Of a DNA stretch of 64,000 nucleotides, positions 1-8,516 are shown piece after piece. Numbering within the stretch: position 1 is the first letter of the stretch; each line of letters starts with the position of its first letter. The position numbers were made by a program, and so were the translations under genes. Source of the stretch: CBDDHT01 sp965228615 (lineage in GTDB: Bacteria; Pseudomonadota; Alphaproteobacteria; Rhizobiales; Methyloligellaceae); contig CBDDHT010000004.1 of the NCBI GenBank assembly GCA_965228615.1, forward strand, positions 3,038,001-3,102,000, read 5' to 3'. The notes below the pieces were generated by a model. That model saw only the letters and a program-made list of their open reading frames with translations. It was not told the DNA's origin and did no database searches.

Positions 1-115
1 CACCCACCGCAAAATGCCCGCCATAGCCCCGGGCTTCGGCGGACGCCGCAAACGCTCCGGTCGCCATCGTGACGGCGACCACCGCTGCCGTCACCGATTT
101 GAGCACTGTCTTCAT
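1..115 (-). CDS. N-terminal part of a secreted protein (cut by window edge)
   Basis: Reading the minus strand from the ATG at 115 gives 38 residues: a basic start (MKTVLKS), a hydrophobic Ala/Val stretch and an Ala-x-Ala-type cleavage region (ASAEA) followed by Gly-rich mature sequence. This is a typical Sec signal peptide. A GGAG ribosome binding site lies about 7 nt upstream. The rest of the gene is outside the window, so function cannot be assigned. Confidence 0.6.
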   Translation of the reverse strand, partial: MKTVLKSVTAAVVAVTMATGAFAASAEARGYGGHFAVG

Positions 116-318
116 TCTCTCACTCCGAATTGCGTGCGAGGTTTTTGGCCTCGTAACCCTTGAGAGATGGGGTGTAATTCTCCGGCAATGTGTGCGCATC
201 ATCACACTTCGAGACAAAATCCCGAATTATCATTCAAAGTCAGATTGTTAGCGCTCTCGCCAAAAATGTCTAACAAATTCGGCTGCCGGCTTTGAGAAAG
301 CGTGAATTGTTCATTAAA

Positions 319-1191
319 TCAATTAATTAGACGATTCTTGGACGGAGGTTCGGGCGTCTTCCCTTTAATAGGCGCGCGCGACTGTCTAGCTTGCGCCGGT
401 CCTTTCTCAGTCGGCTTGCACAACTCCGGCCTGGCCGCAACGCGCCGGGTCCAACGTCTATCGAGAATCCGTTGATGCAGGACAATCCATCGCCGGCAAC
501 TTGGGAGCCGTCGATTGCAGCGAACGCGCAGCTTGGGCTTCTGCGGACAGCCATCTGCCGCCTTCGTTCGCTTCCACTGCGCGCTCCCGTCGTAACCGCG
601 CGACAAGTGATTGATGAGATCCTGGACGGTCATTCCAGACATGAACGGATTGGCATTCATCGCTGCCTGGCTCATGAGGCCGGAAACAAGGGCATCGGGC
701 CCTGCCCGCAGAACACGGACTGCGCCGGTCGGGCCGGCGAAGTGAGCAAGATGCAGGCTCACCATCGTCGCTTCGAACCCATGATCCAGCAAAAATGCGG
801 CGTTTTCATTCGCGAATGCTTTTGCGGCGCGCATAGCGAATTTCGGATCCGTCCGCAGATAGAGAATCTCGGCAACGGAACGTTTGGCGACCTCGCCGGG
901 GAAATTGCGCCTGACAACGTCAAGGAACGTGCTGTTGATGAATTGAAACGGTCCCAGCGCCGAGGAGCGGGGATTCTTCGCAAATCGTCTGCCACCAGAC
1001 TCGGCCTGCATCAATCGCGCGAGCAACCGGTCGATGAAAGCCGGTTTCGCCTCACGCTCTCCGGTGAGAGACTTACTCTTCAGTTCAATCACACCCGCCG
1101 TTGCGAGGCGAGGCGCAATGATCGGCGGAATGAGGCACAAGGCCAAAACCGTGTGCGCAAATCGGGCAACAAACGGATTCATGCGGTTCAT
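319..1191 (-). CDS. Lytic-transglycosylase-like periplasmic protein
   Basis: 290 residues. The N-terminus is a signal peptide (about residues 1-32). Residues 50-130 resemble the SLT lysozyme-like fold: the AESGG segment places the likely catalytic Glu at residue 64, followed by a SALGPFQF block as in SLT enzymes. Such enzymes cleave peptidoglycan glycan strands to give 1,6-anhydro-muramyl ends. The C-terminal 85 residues are Arg/Pro-rich and low in complexity. They may be a basic tail or the product of a frameshift, since the -1 and -2 frames are also open there. An alternative start is ATG 1182. The gene sits 71 bp downstream of the carbonic anhydrase gene on the same strand. Family call is from motif recognition; substrate is inferred. 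Confidence 0.7.
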   Translation of the reverse strand: MNRMNPFVARFAHTVLALCLIPPIIAPRLATAGVIELKSKSLTGEREAKPAFIDRLLARLMQAESGGRRFAKNPRSSALGPFQFINSTFLDVVRRNFPGEVAKRSVAEILYLRTDPKFAMRAAKAFANENAAFLLDHGFEATMVSLHLAHFAGPTGAVRVLRAGPDALVSGLMSQAAMNANPFMSGMTVQDLINHLSRGYDGSAQWKRTKAADGCPQKPKLRVRCNRRLPSCRRWIVLHQRILDRRWTRRVAARPELCKPTEKGPAQARQSRAPIKGKTPEPPSKNRLIN

Positions 1192-1262
1192 CCAGCGGCG
1201 TCGTGTTTATCAAGCACGCGACTGTGTCGATCTGTGGATGCAGGTGCGTTCCGTCGAACGCT

Positions 1263-1898
1263 CTAGCCCGGCGAAAAAGCTTCCGTTTCCGGGTCGAGCC
1301 AGTGCAGTTGCCCTTCAGCAATCGAAAACCAGGCACCATGAACTGTCAGCTGCCCGCTTTTCACCGCCTCATTCACGAACGGGAATGTTTGTAGATTGGT
1401 CAATGAGTGGGCGATTGCACGATGCTCGAGCGCTCGCTGGCGGCTGTCCGGTGTGGCCAGTGACTCATCCTCGACAACCTGGTCCCGAATTTCCGACAAT
1501 AGGTCGACCCAGGGCTCGATGAAATCGCCGATAGGGCGGTTCTCCGCTGCCTTCAGGGACGCAGAGATTCCACCGCACATTCCGTGCCCCAACACGACGA
1601 CATGCTCGACTTTTAATCCCGTGACCGCGAATTCGACGGCCGCAGACGTGCCATGATAGCCGGCGCTTGTCTCATAAGGCGGCACGAGGGCTGCAACATT
1701 GCGAACCACGAAAAGCTCACCCGGTGCGGCCGAGAAGATGGTCGCGGGATCGACGCGGCTGTCGGCGCAGGCGATGACCATCGTGCTTGGCGATTGGCCC
1801 AATGCCATCTGCTCATAGCGTTTGGCCTCGGAAGGATAACGCTCTCTTCGGAATCGCGCATAGCCATGGCGCAGGGGCTCTGGAGGTGACGTGGCCAT
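1263..1898 (-). CDS. Beta-class carbonic anhydrase
   Basis: 211 residues, the normal length for the beta class. It interconverts CO2 and bicarbonate with a zinc ion. The zinc ligands are visible: Cys44 in CADSRVDP (with the Asp46/Arg48 dyad), His105 and Cys108 in GHGMCGG. The gene starts 6 bp after the nhaA stop on the same strand, so the two are almost certainly cotranscribed. That pairing fits cytoplasmic pH and bicarbonate balance. No signal peptide is seen, so a cytoplasmic location is expected. Confidence 0.93.
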   Translation of the reverse strand: MATSPPEPLRHGYARFRRERYPSEAKRYEQMALGQSPSTMVIACADSRVDPATIFSAAPGELFVVRNVAALVPPYETSAGYHGTSAAVEFAVTGLKVEHVVVLGHGMCGGISASLKAAENRPIGDFIEPWVDLLSEIRDQVVEDESLATPDSRQRALEHRAIAHSLTNLQTFPFVNEAVKSGQLTVHGAWFSIAEGQLHWLDPETEAFSPG

Positions 1899-1904
1899 GA
1901 GACT

Positions 1905-3152
1905 CTAAGCCTCGGATCTTACGGATTCGGGTCTGGCGGAATCCGATTCTTTGGCATTGTCTCGGTGTGGCAATACGGCTCGCAACACGGCATATCCGAT
2001 AATACCTGACATTATAGACCCTGCGAGTACGCCTATTCTCACGGCGGCCGCATGTTCCGGATCTGAAAATGCCAACGTTCCAATAAACAGACTCATAGTG
2101 AACCCGATGCCTGCGAGTAAGGCAACACCGTAAATCTGCATCCAGCTTACACCATCCGGCAGTCTCGCGATCCCCAGCTTCACGCCGACCCACACGAAGG
2201 CGATGATACCCAGCTGCTTTCCAAGGAAAAGACCGGCGGCGATACCGAGCGGAATTCCTGCGATAAGATCCGACAGCGAAAGGCCATAAAGAGCAACTCC
2301 CGCATTCGCGAAGGCAAAGACAGGCATGACGCCGAAGGCAACCCAGGGCGCCAGACCGTGCTCGATTTGCTTGAGCGGTGAATGACCATCCGCATTCTCC
2401 GCTCGAATGGGAATGAAGAGCGCGATGATAACGCCGGCCAACGTGGCATGGACCCCGGATTTCAGGACGCACACCCATATCACCAGGCCGGTGACCAAAT
2501 ACGGCCCAAGACTGGTAACGCCGCGATAGTTCAGATAGCCCAGTATGGCTATGCCGACGGCAGCGATCGCAAGCACCGAGACGGAGAGTTCCGACGTATA
2601 GAACAGGGCGATGATGATGATCGCACCGAGGTCGTCGATAATTGCGAGCGCCAGAAGAAAGACCTTGAGTGCAACAGGAACGCGCGAGCCGAGCAGCGCC
2701 AGAACACCAAGTGCAAAAGCAATATCTGTCGCGGCCGGAATGGCCCACCCCTTCATGGCGACAGCGTCGCTAATATTGAAGACGGCATAGATCAGAGCCG
2801 GAAGCAGCATACCGCCGATGGCGGCCATGATCGGAAGCGACGCTCGTTGCCAGCTCGACAACCGACCCTCGACAATCTCCCGTTTGATTTCGAGACCAAC
2901 CAGAAAAAAGAAGATCGCCATTAAGCCGTCATTGATCCACAACAGGAGTGGCTTATCGATGGCGAAAGCACCGATCTTGATGACAACCGGTGTTCCGAGG
3001 AGCGCGTCGTAGAGCCACGCCAAGGGGGAGTTGTCCAGTGCCAGAGCGAAGGCTGCGGCAAACATCAGAACGATGCCGCCTGCCGCCTCATGCTGAAAGA
3101 AGGCCTGGGCGCCGCGCTTGAGACCGCGACCATTGCCCGAAGACGCCATCAC
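1905..3152 (-). CDS. nhaA: Na+/H+ antiporter NhaA
   Basis: 415 residues, 11-12 hydrophobic segments. Family landmarks are present: the TDIAFALG segment at 142-149 (Asp143, matching Asp133 of the E. coli protein) and the IIDDLGAI segment at 171-178 (Asp173/Asp174, matching the ion-binding Asp163/Asp164). It exchanges internal Na+ for external protons in the inner membrane. The start is GTG 3152 or ATG 3149, both served by an AAGGAG site 7-10 nt upstream. It is the first gene of a two-gene unit with the carbonic anhydrase and lies downstream of the universal stress protein gene, from which a GC-rich hairpin separates it. Confidence 0.95.
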   Translation of the reverse strand: MMASSGNGRGLKRGAQAFFQHEAAGGIVLMFAAAFALALDNSPLAWLYDALLGTPVVIKIGAFAIDKPLLLWINDGLMAIFFFLVGLEIKREIVEGRLSSWQRASLPIMAAIGGMLLPALIYAVFNISDAVAMKGWAIPAATDIAFALGVLALLGSRVPVALKVFLLALAIIDDLGAIIIIALFYTSELSVSVLAIAAVGIAILGYLNYRGVTSLGPYLVTGLVIWVCVLKSGVHATLAGVIIALFIPIRAENADGHSPLKQIEHGLAPWVAFGVMPVFAFANAGVALYGLSLSDLIAGIPLGIAAGLFLGKQLGIIAFVWVGVKLGIARLPDGVSWMQIYGVALLAGIGFTMSLFIGTLAFSDPEHAAAVRIGVLAGSIMSGIIGYAVLRAVLPHRDNAKESDSARPESVRSEA

Positions 3153-3205
3153 TTTTTCGCTCCTTATAGGTCGATCCGCAGAATGCGGAACCCAAACAAC
3201 GGAAA

Positions 3206-3233
3206 GGGGCGCCCGCGAATGCGGACGCCTCCC
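3206..3233. terminator. GC-rich hairpin between universal stress protein gene and nhaA
   Basis: Arms GGGGCGCCCGC (3206-3216) and GCGGACGCCTCCC (3221-3233) pair around a GAAT loop with one or two mismatches. It lies just beyond the stop of the universal stress protein gene. On the minus strand only a short CTTTCC follows, so it may attenuate rather than fully end transcription into nhaA. Confidence 0.45.
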
Positions 3234-3255
3234 GTTTTCTTTGCCCTGTAGCCGG

Positions 3256-4191
3256 TTAAGCGGCGGACGATTCGATCGGCGCCATGTGAGGAAGCGTCAC
3301 CGGCGTGACGAAACCTTCAGGCTTTACGGTCAGTACGCCGCAGTTCACGGAAGCCAGAACAGACTCTGCGGCATTGCCCATCAGCAACCCGGGAATGCCA
3401 GACCGGCTGACCGTCCCCATCACGATAAGGTCGATGTCCAGACTGTCGACCAAATCGGCAATGCAACGTTGGGGTAATCCTTGCGGAAGATGAACCTCGT
3501 GTTCAATTTCCGCCAGCGGATAGGGTTCGAGAAGGTCGCCAAGTGCACTGCGATGCAGTGCTATGTGCTTGTTGCGGAGATCCTCGCCTATTTGATCCGT
3601 TATCTCCGAGGCCAGCGTTTCGCGGTCTTTCCCATCGACATCCCAGGCATGCACGATGTGCAGATAACCGTTATGAGCCTGGGCGAGTGATGTCGCCAGG
3701 TCCATGATCTTTATGTTGAGTGCATTCGACTCATCGGTCCCCGCACAAGGATCCACCGCCGCGAGTATCCGCGCAAACGGATCAGGACGGCCCGGCTTGA
3801 CGATCCAGACCGGGCAGGGTGACTTGCGAATCAAATGTGTAGCAGTGCTTCCGAAGAAAACATTCCGGAGGATGCTTCCACCTTCCGCGCTTGCGATGAC
3901 CAGATCATGGCCCGATCTCAGAATAGCCCGAACGATTTCCAGGAATGGAGTGCCGCACAGGACCTGCGTCTCGATGCCATCCATCTGGCTGCCATCGATT
4001 GCGGGAACCAAACGCTGCAAACGTTTTTCTCGCTCGGCAAGGAGGCTTGCCGTGCGCTGGTTTTCCGGCAGTACATCAACAATTGTGAGCTTTGCGCCGT
4101 TCGAAGTCGCGAGTGATACAGCGCGGCCGAGTGCGTCATCACTGCCGATCGTACCATCGTAAACGGCGAGGATATTCTTAAATCGTTTCAC
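3256..4191 (-). CDS. Tandem universal stress protein (two UspA domains)
   Basis: 311 residues from a GTG start at 4191, chosen because AGAGGAA lies just upstream and because sequence before it does not look like protein. Two UspA folds follow each other (about 1-145 and 150-311). The second keeps the ATP-binding pattern GT-x-SRSGIPGLLMGNAAE; the first has a degenerate version ending GSTATHLIRKSPCPVWIVKP. Tandem Usp proteins are cytoplasmic stress-tolerance proteins with no single known reaction. It follows a small membrane protein gene by 17 bp and precedes nhaA, so it is probably part of a salt/pH/stress unit. Confidence 0.88.
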   Translation of the reverse strand: MKRFKNILAVYDGTIGSDDALGRAVSLATSNGAKLTIVDVLPENQRTASLLAEREKRLQRLVPAIDGSQMDGIETQVLCGTPFLEIVRAILRSGHDLVIASAEGGSILRNVFFGSTATHLIRKSPCPVWIVKPGRPDPFARILAAVDPCAGTDESNALNIKIMDLATSLAQAHNGYLHIVHAWDVDGKDRETLASEITDQIGEDLRNKHIALHRSALGDLLEPYPLAEIEHEVHLPQGLPQRCIADLVDSLDIDLIVMGTVSRSGIPGLLMGNAAESVLASVNCGVLTVKPEGFVTPVTLPHMAPIESSAA

Positions 4192-4208
4192 GGTTCCTCT
4201 CCACTGAT

Positions 4209-4556
4209 TCAGCCTCCACCGTTTTCTTGTGCTGCCGCAGCCTGGAGAGCCTCGACATAGCTTTGGGCCGCTTGCATATCGGTGAAGAATCCGGCAGCCA
4301 TTCCCAGCAAGAGAAGGACAGCGGCTTTGTCCCAAAACGTAAAAAGGGGTGCGGTCGGGATCTGGCGCTTGGCAAGCGCGATCACCATCGAAACCACAGC
4401 AGAAATCGTAAAGAACCCGCTCAGTATGGGAAGAACCAGCGGAGAAGGGTAGAATGATGCGCCCAGAAACAATGCTGCAGCGGTCAGCATCGTTATGGTT
4501 ATCATCCCGCGGTTATGTGCAGAAACCACGTCGCCGACAGTCGGCGGCGTATTCAT
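4209..4556 (-). CDS. Small membrane protein of unknown function
   Basis: About 115 residues from ATG 4556 (MNTPPT), preferred over ATG 4577 because GAGGG sits 7 nt before it. Three hydrophobic segments can be seen (about 20-35, 40-60 and 75-90), with a short Gly-rich C-terminus. It is the first gene of the minus-strand unit leading into the universal stress protein. I do not recognise the family. The hydrophobicity and its tight spacing to the Usp gene suggest an inner-membrane stress accessory. Confidence 0.6.
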   Translation of the reverse strand: MNTPPTVGDVVSAHNRGMITITMLTAAALFLGASFYPSPLVLPILSGFFTISAVVSMVIALAKRQIPTAPLFTFWDKAAVLLLLGMAAGFFTDMQAAQSYVEALQAAAAQENGGG

Positions 4557-4578
4557 TTTCGGGCCCTCAGTCTGCATG

Positions 4579-5165
4579 GCTCACGAGACCAATGAGCGTA
4601 TTGCGGACGCACGCTGGACGGGGCGAAGATTCAAGTTTTCACGGGTTGAGGAGTGCACGGGCGGCATCATGACATCGGTCCGACCCTGGGAAGGGAGTAT
4701 TTGGGAGGGAGGGATGACAAGAGGAGCGATGCCGCCCGGCACGCCTTCACTGGTTCGACGGACGGTGCGATATGACGTGTGGTTGGCCGCCGGGTGGGGA
4801 TAGCGGACTCTGACGTCTTTTGAACCCTCGAACCATGATTCAACGATGTTATCGCTAGCGCCTCCTTTTTGCATGGATGGGGGGTGCGCGGCGACCGGGC
4901 CGGAATGCAAGGAGTATGGGTGGTGCGATATCACTCCGGTCGACCGGTCGGCCGCTGCTGTAGTGGGCCCGGAACGCTTCCCTGCCGATGGCGCGAACCT
5001 CACAAATTGTGCAGGCGCCGTGACGTCGATCGGGTGCACGATCAGTGTCTTTGGCAGAGATCGGTTCGACGGGCTCATGAAACTGGTTTCCATCCTCTAC
5101 AGCTCGCTTGATCTACAAATGGAGGCACAGAACGATTGTCTCCAATGTTTTTTTCGGTTATTTTT
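4579..5165. other. Intergenic region with no convincing gene
   Basis: About 590 bp between two divergent units. Open frames exist on both strands, including one of 170 codons on the minus strand. None shows a domain, a good ribosome binding site or protein-like composition (they are Pro/Ser/Arg-rich). It probably holds the promoters of both divergent units. Confidence 0.4.
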
Positions 5166-5182
5166 AATAGAAAGAATCTATT
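5166..5182. promoter_or_regulatory. OxyR-like palindrome upstream of the oxyR-like gene
   Basis: AATAG-AAAGAAT-CTATT is a perfect inverted repeat with 7-nt spacer. The ATAG-N7-CTAT core matches the half of the known OxyR site pattern ATAGntnnnanCTAT, apart from one inner position. It ends 34 bp before the start codon of the regulator, where an autoregulatory operator would be expected. Confidence 0.55.
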
Positions 5183-5216
5183 GCAACTCGACGAGCGCTG
5201 GACCTGGAGACGAACA

Positions 5217-6134
5217 ATGCCAAGCATTCGACAATTGGAGTATCTGGCAGCACTCCATACGACGCGTCATTTCAGGCGCGCGGCGGAGTCGGTCGGCGTC
5301 AGCCAACCGACTCTCAGCGCCCAGCTCAAGGTTCTCGAAGAGCGCCTCGGCGTTCAGCTTGTGGAGAGAGATCGCTCGAGTGTCATCTTCACGCCGGTAG
5401 GCGAGGAAATCCTGGGTGTTGCTCGCGGCGTCTTGCGCGACGTACAGGAAATCCGCGACGTAGCCGCCAGCCAACGCGGCGAATTCGGCGGGCTCATACG
5501 CCTTGGCCTGCCGCCGACGATCGGCCCTTACCTTCTTCCACGCATGCTGCCGGCACTCCACAAGACCTACCCGAAGTTGAAGCTGTATGTGCGCGAAGAA
5601 GTCCCCCATCAGCTCCCGAACTCGCTGACAGAAGGCCGCCACGACGTCCTGATAACGCCTTTGCCCGTGGTCGGGAGCGAGTTCGAGACCGTGGCCGTAT
5701 TTCGCGAACCTCTGGTTATCGTCGCCCCCGCCGATCATCCGCTGGCAGCGACGCCGACGATCGATCGCATTCAATTGCGTGGCCAATCGATCCTCAGTCT
5801 GGAGTCGGGCCATCAGCTCCATGAGCAGGTCGAAGCCATTTGCCAGGACTTCGGCGCCGACCTTTTGTTGGATTTCGAAGGGACCAGTCTGGACACTTTG
5901 CGACAGATGGTTGCCATCGGAATGGGCCTCTCATTCCTGCCCGGCCTTTATGTCGAAGCCGCACTCAGCAAGGATAAAAGTGTCAAGGCTCTCACACTCA
6001 AGGGACGGTCGCTTTACCGCACGATCGGTCTGGTCTGGCGACGGACGTCGGCACGCAGCAGCGAGTTCAAGAAGCTTGCAGAGTACACGCGCGAAACCGT
6101 AAAGCGGGACTTCCCGGACTTTCCAATCCTTTGA
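5217..6134 (+). CDS. OxyR-like LysR regulator lacking the peroxidatic cysteine
   Basis: 305 residues. The ATG at 5217 follows a GGAG site and begins the usual MPSIRQLEYL N-terminus of OxyR proteins. Residues 1-60 form the winged helix-turn-helix; 90-295 form the sensor domain. The stretch from SLESG (194-198) through GTSLDTLRQMVAIG (222-235) to the TIGLVWR end aligns with OxyR. In E. coli OxyR the H2O2-reactive Cys199 lies in GHCLRDQ. Here the matching residue is Gln200 (GHQLHEQ, codon CAG), while the resolving Cys208 is kept as Cys209. The usual disulfide switch cannot form, so the signal must differ or the protein is locked. It probably controls itself and the small gene at 6309. Confidence 0.85.
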   Translation: MPSIRQLEYLAALHTTRHFRRAAESVGVSQPTLSAQLKVLEERLGVQLVERDRSSVIFTPVGEEILGVARGVLRDVQEIRDVAASQRGEFGGLIRLGLPPTIGPYLLPRMLPALHKTYPKLKLYVREEVPHQLPNSLTEGRHDVLITPLPVVGSEFETVAVFREPLVIVAPADHPLAATPTIDRIQLRGQSILSLESGHQLHEQVEAICQDFGADLLLDFEGTSLDTLRQMVAIGMGLSFLPGLYVEAALSKDKSVKALTLKGRSLYRTIGLVWRRTSARSSEFKKLAEYTRETVKRDFPDFPIL

Positions 6135-6172
6135 AAAGTCGGCTTCCAAAACAGGACTCTCGGCACAACGTA

Positions 6173-6209
6173 TTCGATTTATTTTTTCTATCAAATAGTT
6201 CGATTTATT
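6173..6209. promoter_or_regulatory. Direct and inverted repeats before the 92-residue gene
   Basis: TTCGATTTATT occurs at 6173-6183 and again at 6199-6209, spaced 26 bp. Between them CTAT-CAA-ATAG (6188-6198) is an inverted repeat made of the same ATAG/CTAT units as the palindrome before the regulator gene. The block lies 100 bp upstream of the small gene and looks like an operator, probably for the neighbouring OxyR-like protein. Which protein binds it is inference. Confidence 0.45.
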
Positions 6210-6308
6210 AGCTTTGAACGACTTGTCTACGAGCGCCATATCCCATGCAATCGCGGGCTACGCCATGCATCGATGTGGCCCACGCACCTCTAACCAAGGA
6301 GCTTGCAA

Positions 6309-6587
6309 ATGTTCGACTTCGGCGCTCTCAAGGAGACTGTGGCCAACGTGTTCGAAACCGGTGGAACGGCAACCGAGGTTTTTTCGAACATCGATCTCAA
6401 CCCCTCGGTGCTGGATAGCCTGCACCTCGACCAACTCGGAGATCTGCTCGCCCAATCCGGCATCGATTTGCAGAGCCTCTCGGATATCCAGGTGACCGAG
6501 GTTGTGCAGCAGGTAACCGAGAATGGCGGTTTCGAGGGTCTGGATCTGTCACAGATCGCTGGCAAGGCCGGCCCGCCCGGACAATGA
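6309..6587 (+). CDS. Small acidic protein of unknown function
   Basis: 92 residues from ATG 6309, preceded by AAGGAG with 6-nt spacing, a strong start. The protein is acidic and Leu/Ile-rich with repeated DL/SL helix-like segments (for example LHLDQLGDLLAQ and LQSLSDIQ). It has no signal peptide, no membrane segment and no cysteine. I do not recognise it. Its position directly after the OxyR-like gene, with a private repeat-containing leader, suggests it is a regulated target rather than part of that operon. The start codon and composition support a real gene. Confidence 0.65.
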   Translation: MFDFGALKETVANVFETGGTATEVFSNIDLNPSVLDSLHLDQLGDLLAQSGIDLQSLSDIQVTEVVQQVTENGGFEGLDLSQIAGKAGPPGQ

Positions 6588-6607
6588 GCTATCGATAGGT
6601 TCTCAAC

Positions 6608-7525
6608 CTACACTGTGACCGGGGGGATCGGCTGCAGGAATGGAGCATCGCGCATTTCATCCGCAATCATGTCGAACAAGGCTTCGACTGGCGACGCAAT
6701 CGTAAAAGTCGGGCTCCACAGAACGGCGATATCCGCCGTAAGCGGCCGCCCCCCGGCAAACAGGGGCCGAAAGACCAGACCTGTTTTCGCAGTTCGTGCG
6801 GTAATCGGCATGACGGCGACACCGAGCCCGGCACGCGCCATGGCGGCAAGTGCATGGGGCGAGGCGGTCTCGTGACGAATATGCGGCGAGACGTGCACGA
6901 GCTGCGACGCCGATTCAAGAAGATGCCGCGATAGCGTTCCTCTGTGCATAGCGAGCAGGGGGTGCCCCTCCAAATCAGCGACATCCAATCGCACGACGTC
7001 GGCGAGAGCGTGCCCTCTGGGCATCGCAACATGGAGGGTCCCGTGTGCCAGAACCCGGTGCGAGAGTTGGGGGCCGATAGGCTGCGCAGCCACCGCAATA
7101 TGGCCAACGTTGCGCTCAAGCAGTTTCTGCACATCTTCATCCGGCGCTTCGATGATCGATAGACTGGCTTCGGGAAACGCTTTGCCGAACCGTCCCAGTG
7201 CATTCGCCAAAAAGGCCTCGATCGATTGGACCGGCGCGATGAGATCCAGACGGAACGAATCCCGTCCACCGGCGCTTGCCGCATTGTCCTGTAGCAATGC
7301 CGCGCGCGCCAACAAGTCGCGAAACTGCGGCAGCAGCTCCCGCCCCGCGTCGGTCAGGGCAATCCCCCTGCCGGCCTTTTCGAACAGCGTCACACCCAGA
7401 TTGGCTTCCAGTGCCCGCAACTGCCGCGACAATGCCGGCTGAGTGATGTTCAAGCGCTCTGCCGCTCGCGTGACATTGCCTTCCTCGGCCGTCTTGACCA
7501 CATAGCGAAGCTGTCTGAGATCCAT
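6608..7525 (-). CDS. LysR-family transcriptional regulator
   Basis: 305 residues from ATG 7525 (MDLRQLRYVV), the canonical LysR N-terminus; an ATG at 7558 would add 11 odd residues. Helix-turn-helix at residues 5-62 (AAERLNITQPALSRQL), then a two-lobed effector domain. It is divergent from the TauD-type dioxygenase gene at 7640, the common arrangement for a LysR protein controlling its neighbour. The roughly 110-bp AT-rich gap between them should hold the binding sites. Confidence 0.88.
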   Translation of the reverse strand: MDLRQLRYVVKTAEEGNVTRAAERLNITQPALSRQLRALEANLGVTLFEKAGRGIALTDAGRELLPQFRDLLARAALLQDNAASAGGRDSFRLDLIAPVQSIEAFLANALGRFGKAFPEASLSIIEAPDEDVQKLLERNVGHIAVAAQPIGPQLSHRVLAHGTLHVAMPRGHALADVVRLDVADLEGHPLLAMHRGTLSRHLLESASQLVHVSPHIRHETASPHALAAMARAGLGVAVMPITARTAKTGLVFRPLFAGGRPLTADIAVLWSPTFTIASPVEALFDMIADEMRDAPFLQPIPPVTV

Positions 7526-7639
7526 GATATTTAATGCCTTCAAAGCATGAATTGTCATAAGATATATATATTGGAGTTATTGAACATCCAACGCTAGTGT
7601 TACGGTCAACAGATTTGAGGAAATCCAAGGAACAGAGCC

Positions 7640-8491
7640 ATGAGCTATCAGTCCATCGAAGTGCGCGCGCTCACCGGCACGATGGGAGCGGAAATTCGGG
7701 GGGTCGATCTTTCAGGCGATCTGTCCAACCAGGTCAAGAGCGAGATCCACCAGGCCTTCCTCGACAATATGATGATCTATTTCCGCGATCAGACGCTGAC
7801 ACCGCAGCGCCATATTGAGATTGCGCAGCAGTTCGGCAAACCGGCGATCTATCCCTTCCTGAAAGGTCTCGAGGAAGCGCCGGAGGTCAACATTCTCCAG
7901 AAGACCGAAAACGATACGGTGAACTTCGGCGGAGTCTGGCACTCGGACACGGCCTACAAGGATTGCCCCGATATGGGCACGCTGCTCTATGCCCATGAGG
8001 TTCCCGAGGCCGGCGGCGATACGCTCTTCGCCAATATGTATCTCGCCTACGAGACGCTATCGGATGGCATGAAGGCGATGCTCGACGGATTGATAGGGAT
8101 CAATAATTCAGACAAGTCCTATGAAGGCGGTCGCGCGGCGAACATAAAAAAGATCGACGGCATGAAGGACGATCTGGCGGACGAGGTCCCGACGCTCGAG
8201 TCGGAACATCCTGTTGTCCGCACTCACCCTGAGACAGGACGCAAAGGTCTATTCGTCAATGGCGCCCATACGCTGCGCTTCAAAGACATGACAGTCGAAG
8301 AGAGCAAGCCGCTGATCGACTATCTCTGCGCCCACGCCATTCGCCCGGAATTCACCTGCCGGCTGCGCTGGCAACCGAAAACACTCGCCGTATGGGACAA
8401 CCGCTGCACGCAGCATTTCGCGGTCAACGACTATTCCGGCAAGCGCCGGCTGATGCATCGCGTCACCATCGAAGGAGACCGGCCGCATTGA
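7640..8491 (+). CDS. TauD/TfdA-family Fe(II)/2-oxoglutarate dioxygenase
   Basis: 283 residues, normal for TauD. The iron ligands are seen: His101 and Asp103 in VWHSDTAY and the distal His259 in TQHFAVNDY. Arg270 in GKRRLMHR is the likely 2-oxoglutarate partner. Family members oxidise taurine, alkylsulfates or aryloxyacetates, coupling 2-oxoglutarate decarboxylation to hydroxylation. The substrate is not readable from sequence. It is divergent from a LysR regulator, as in many single-substrate catabolic loci, and is followed by a long palindromic repeat. Confidence 0.9.
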   Translation: MSYQSIEVRALTGTMGAEIRGVDLSGDLSNQVKSEIHQAFLDNMMIYFRDQTLTPQRHIEIAQQFGKPAIYPFLKGLEEAPEVNILQKTENDTVNFGGVWHSDTAYKDCPDMGTLLYAHEVPEAGGDTLFANMYLAYETLSDGMKAMLDGLIGINNSDKSYEGGRAANIKKIDGMKDDLADEVPTLESEHPVVRTHPETGRKGLFVNGAHTLRFKDMTVEESKPLIDYLCAHAIRPEFTCRLRWQPKTLAVWDNRCTQHFAVNDYSGKRRLMHRVTIEGDRPH

Positions 8492-8516
8492 GTTGGGGAA
8501 GTAAGAAAGTTCGCAA

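Noticed and set aside
391..1266. Long plus-strand frame opposite the transglycosylase-like gene
   Set aside because: It is a shadow of the minus-strand gene: no ribosome site, no domain, Arg/His-rich composition typical of antisense frames.
1813..2748. 311-codon frame inside nhaA
   Set aside because: It is an alternative phase of nhaA and carries none of its helices; composition is Arg/Cys-rich.
4581..5093. 170-codon minus-strand frame in the gap before the OxyR-like gene
   Set aside because: Low-complexity Pro/Ser/Arg content, no start signal and no recognisable motif.
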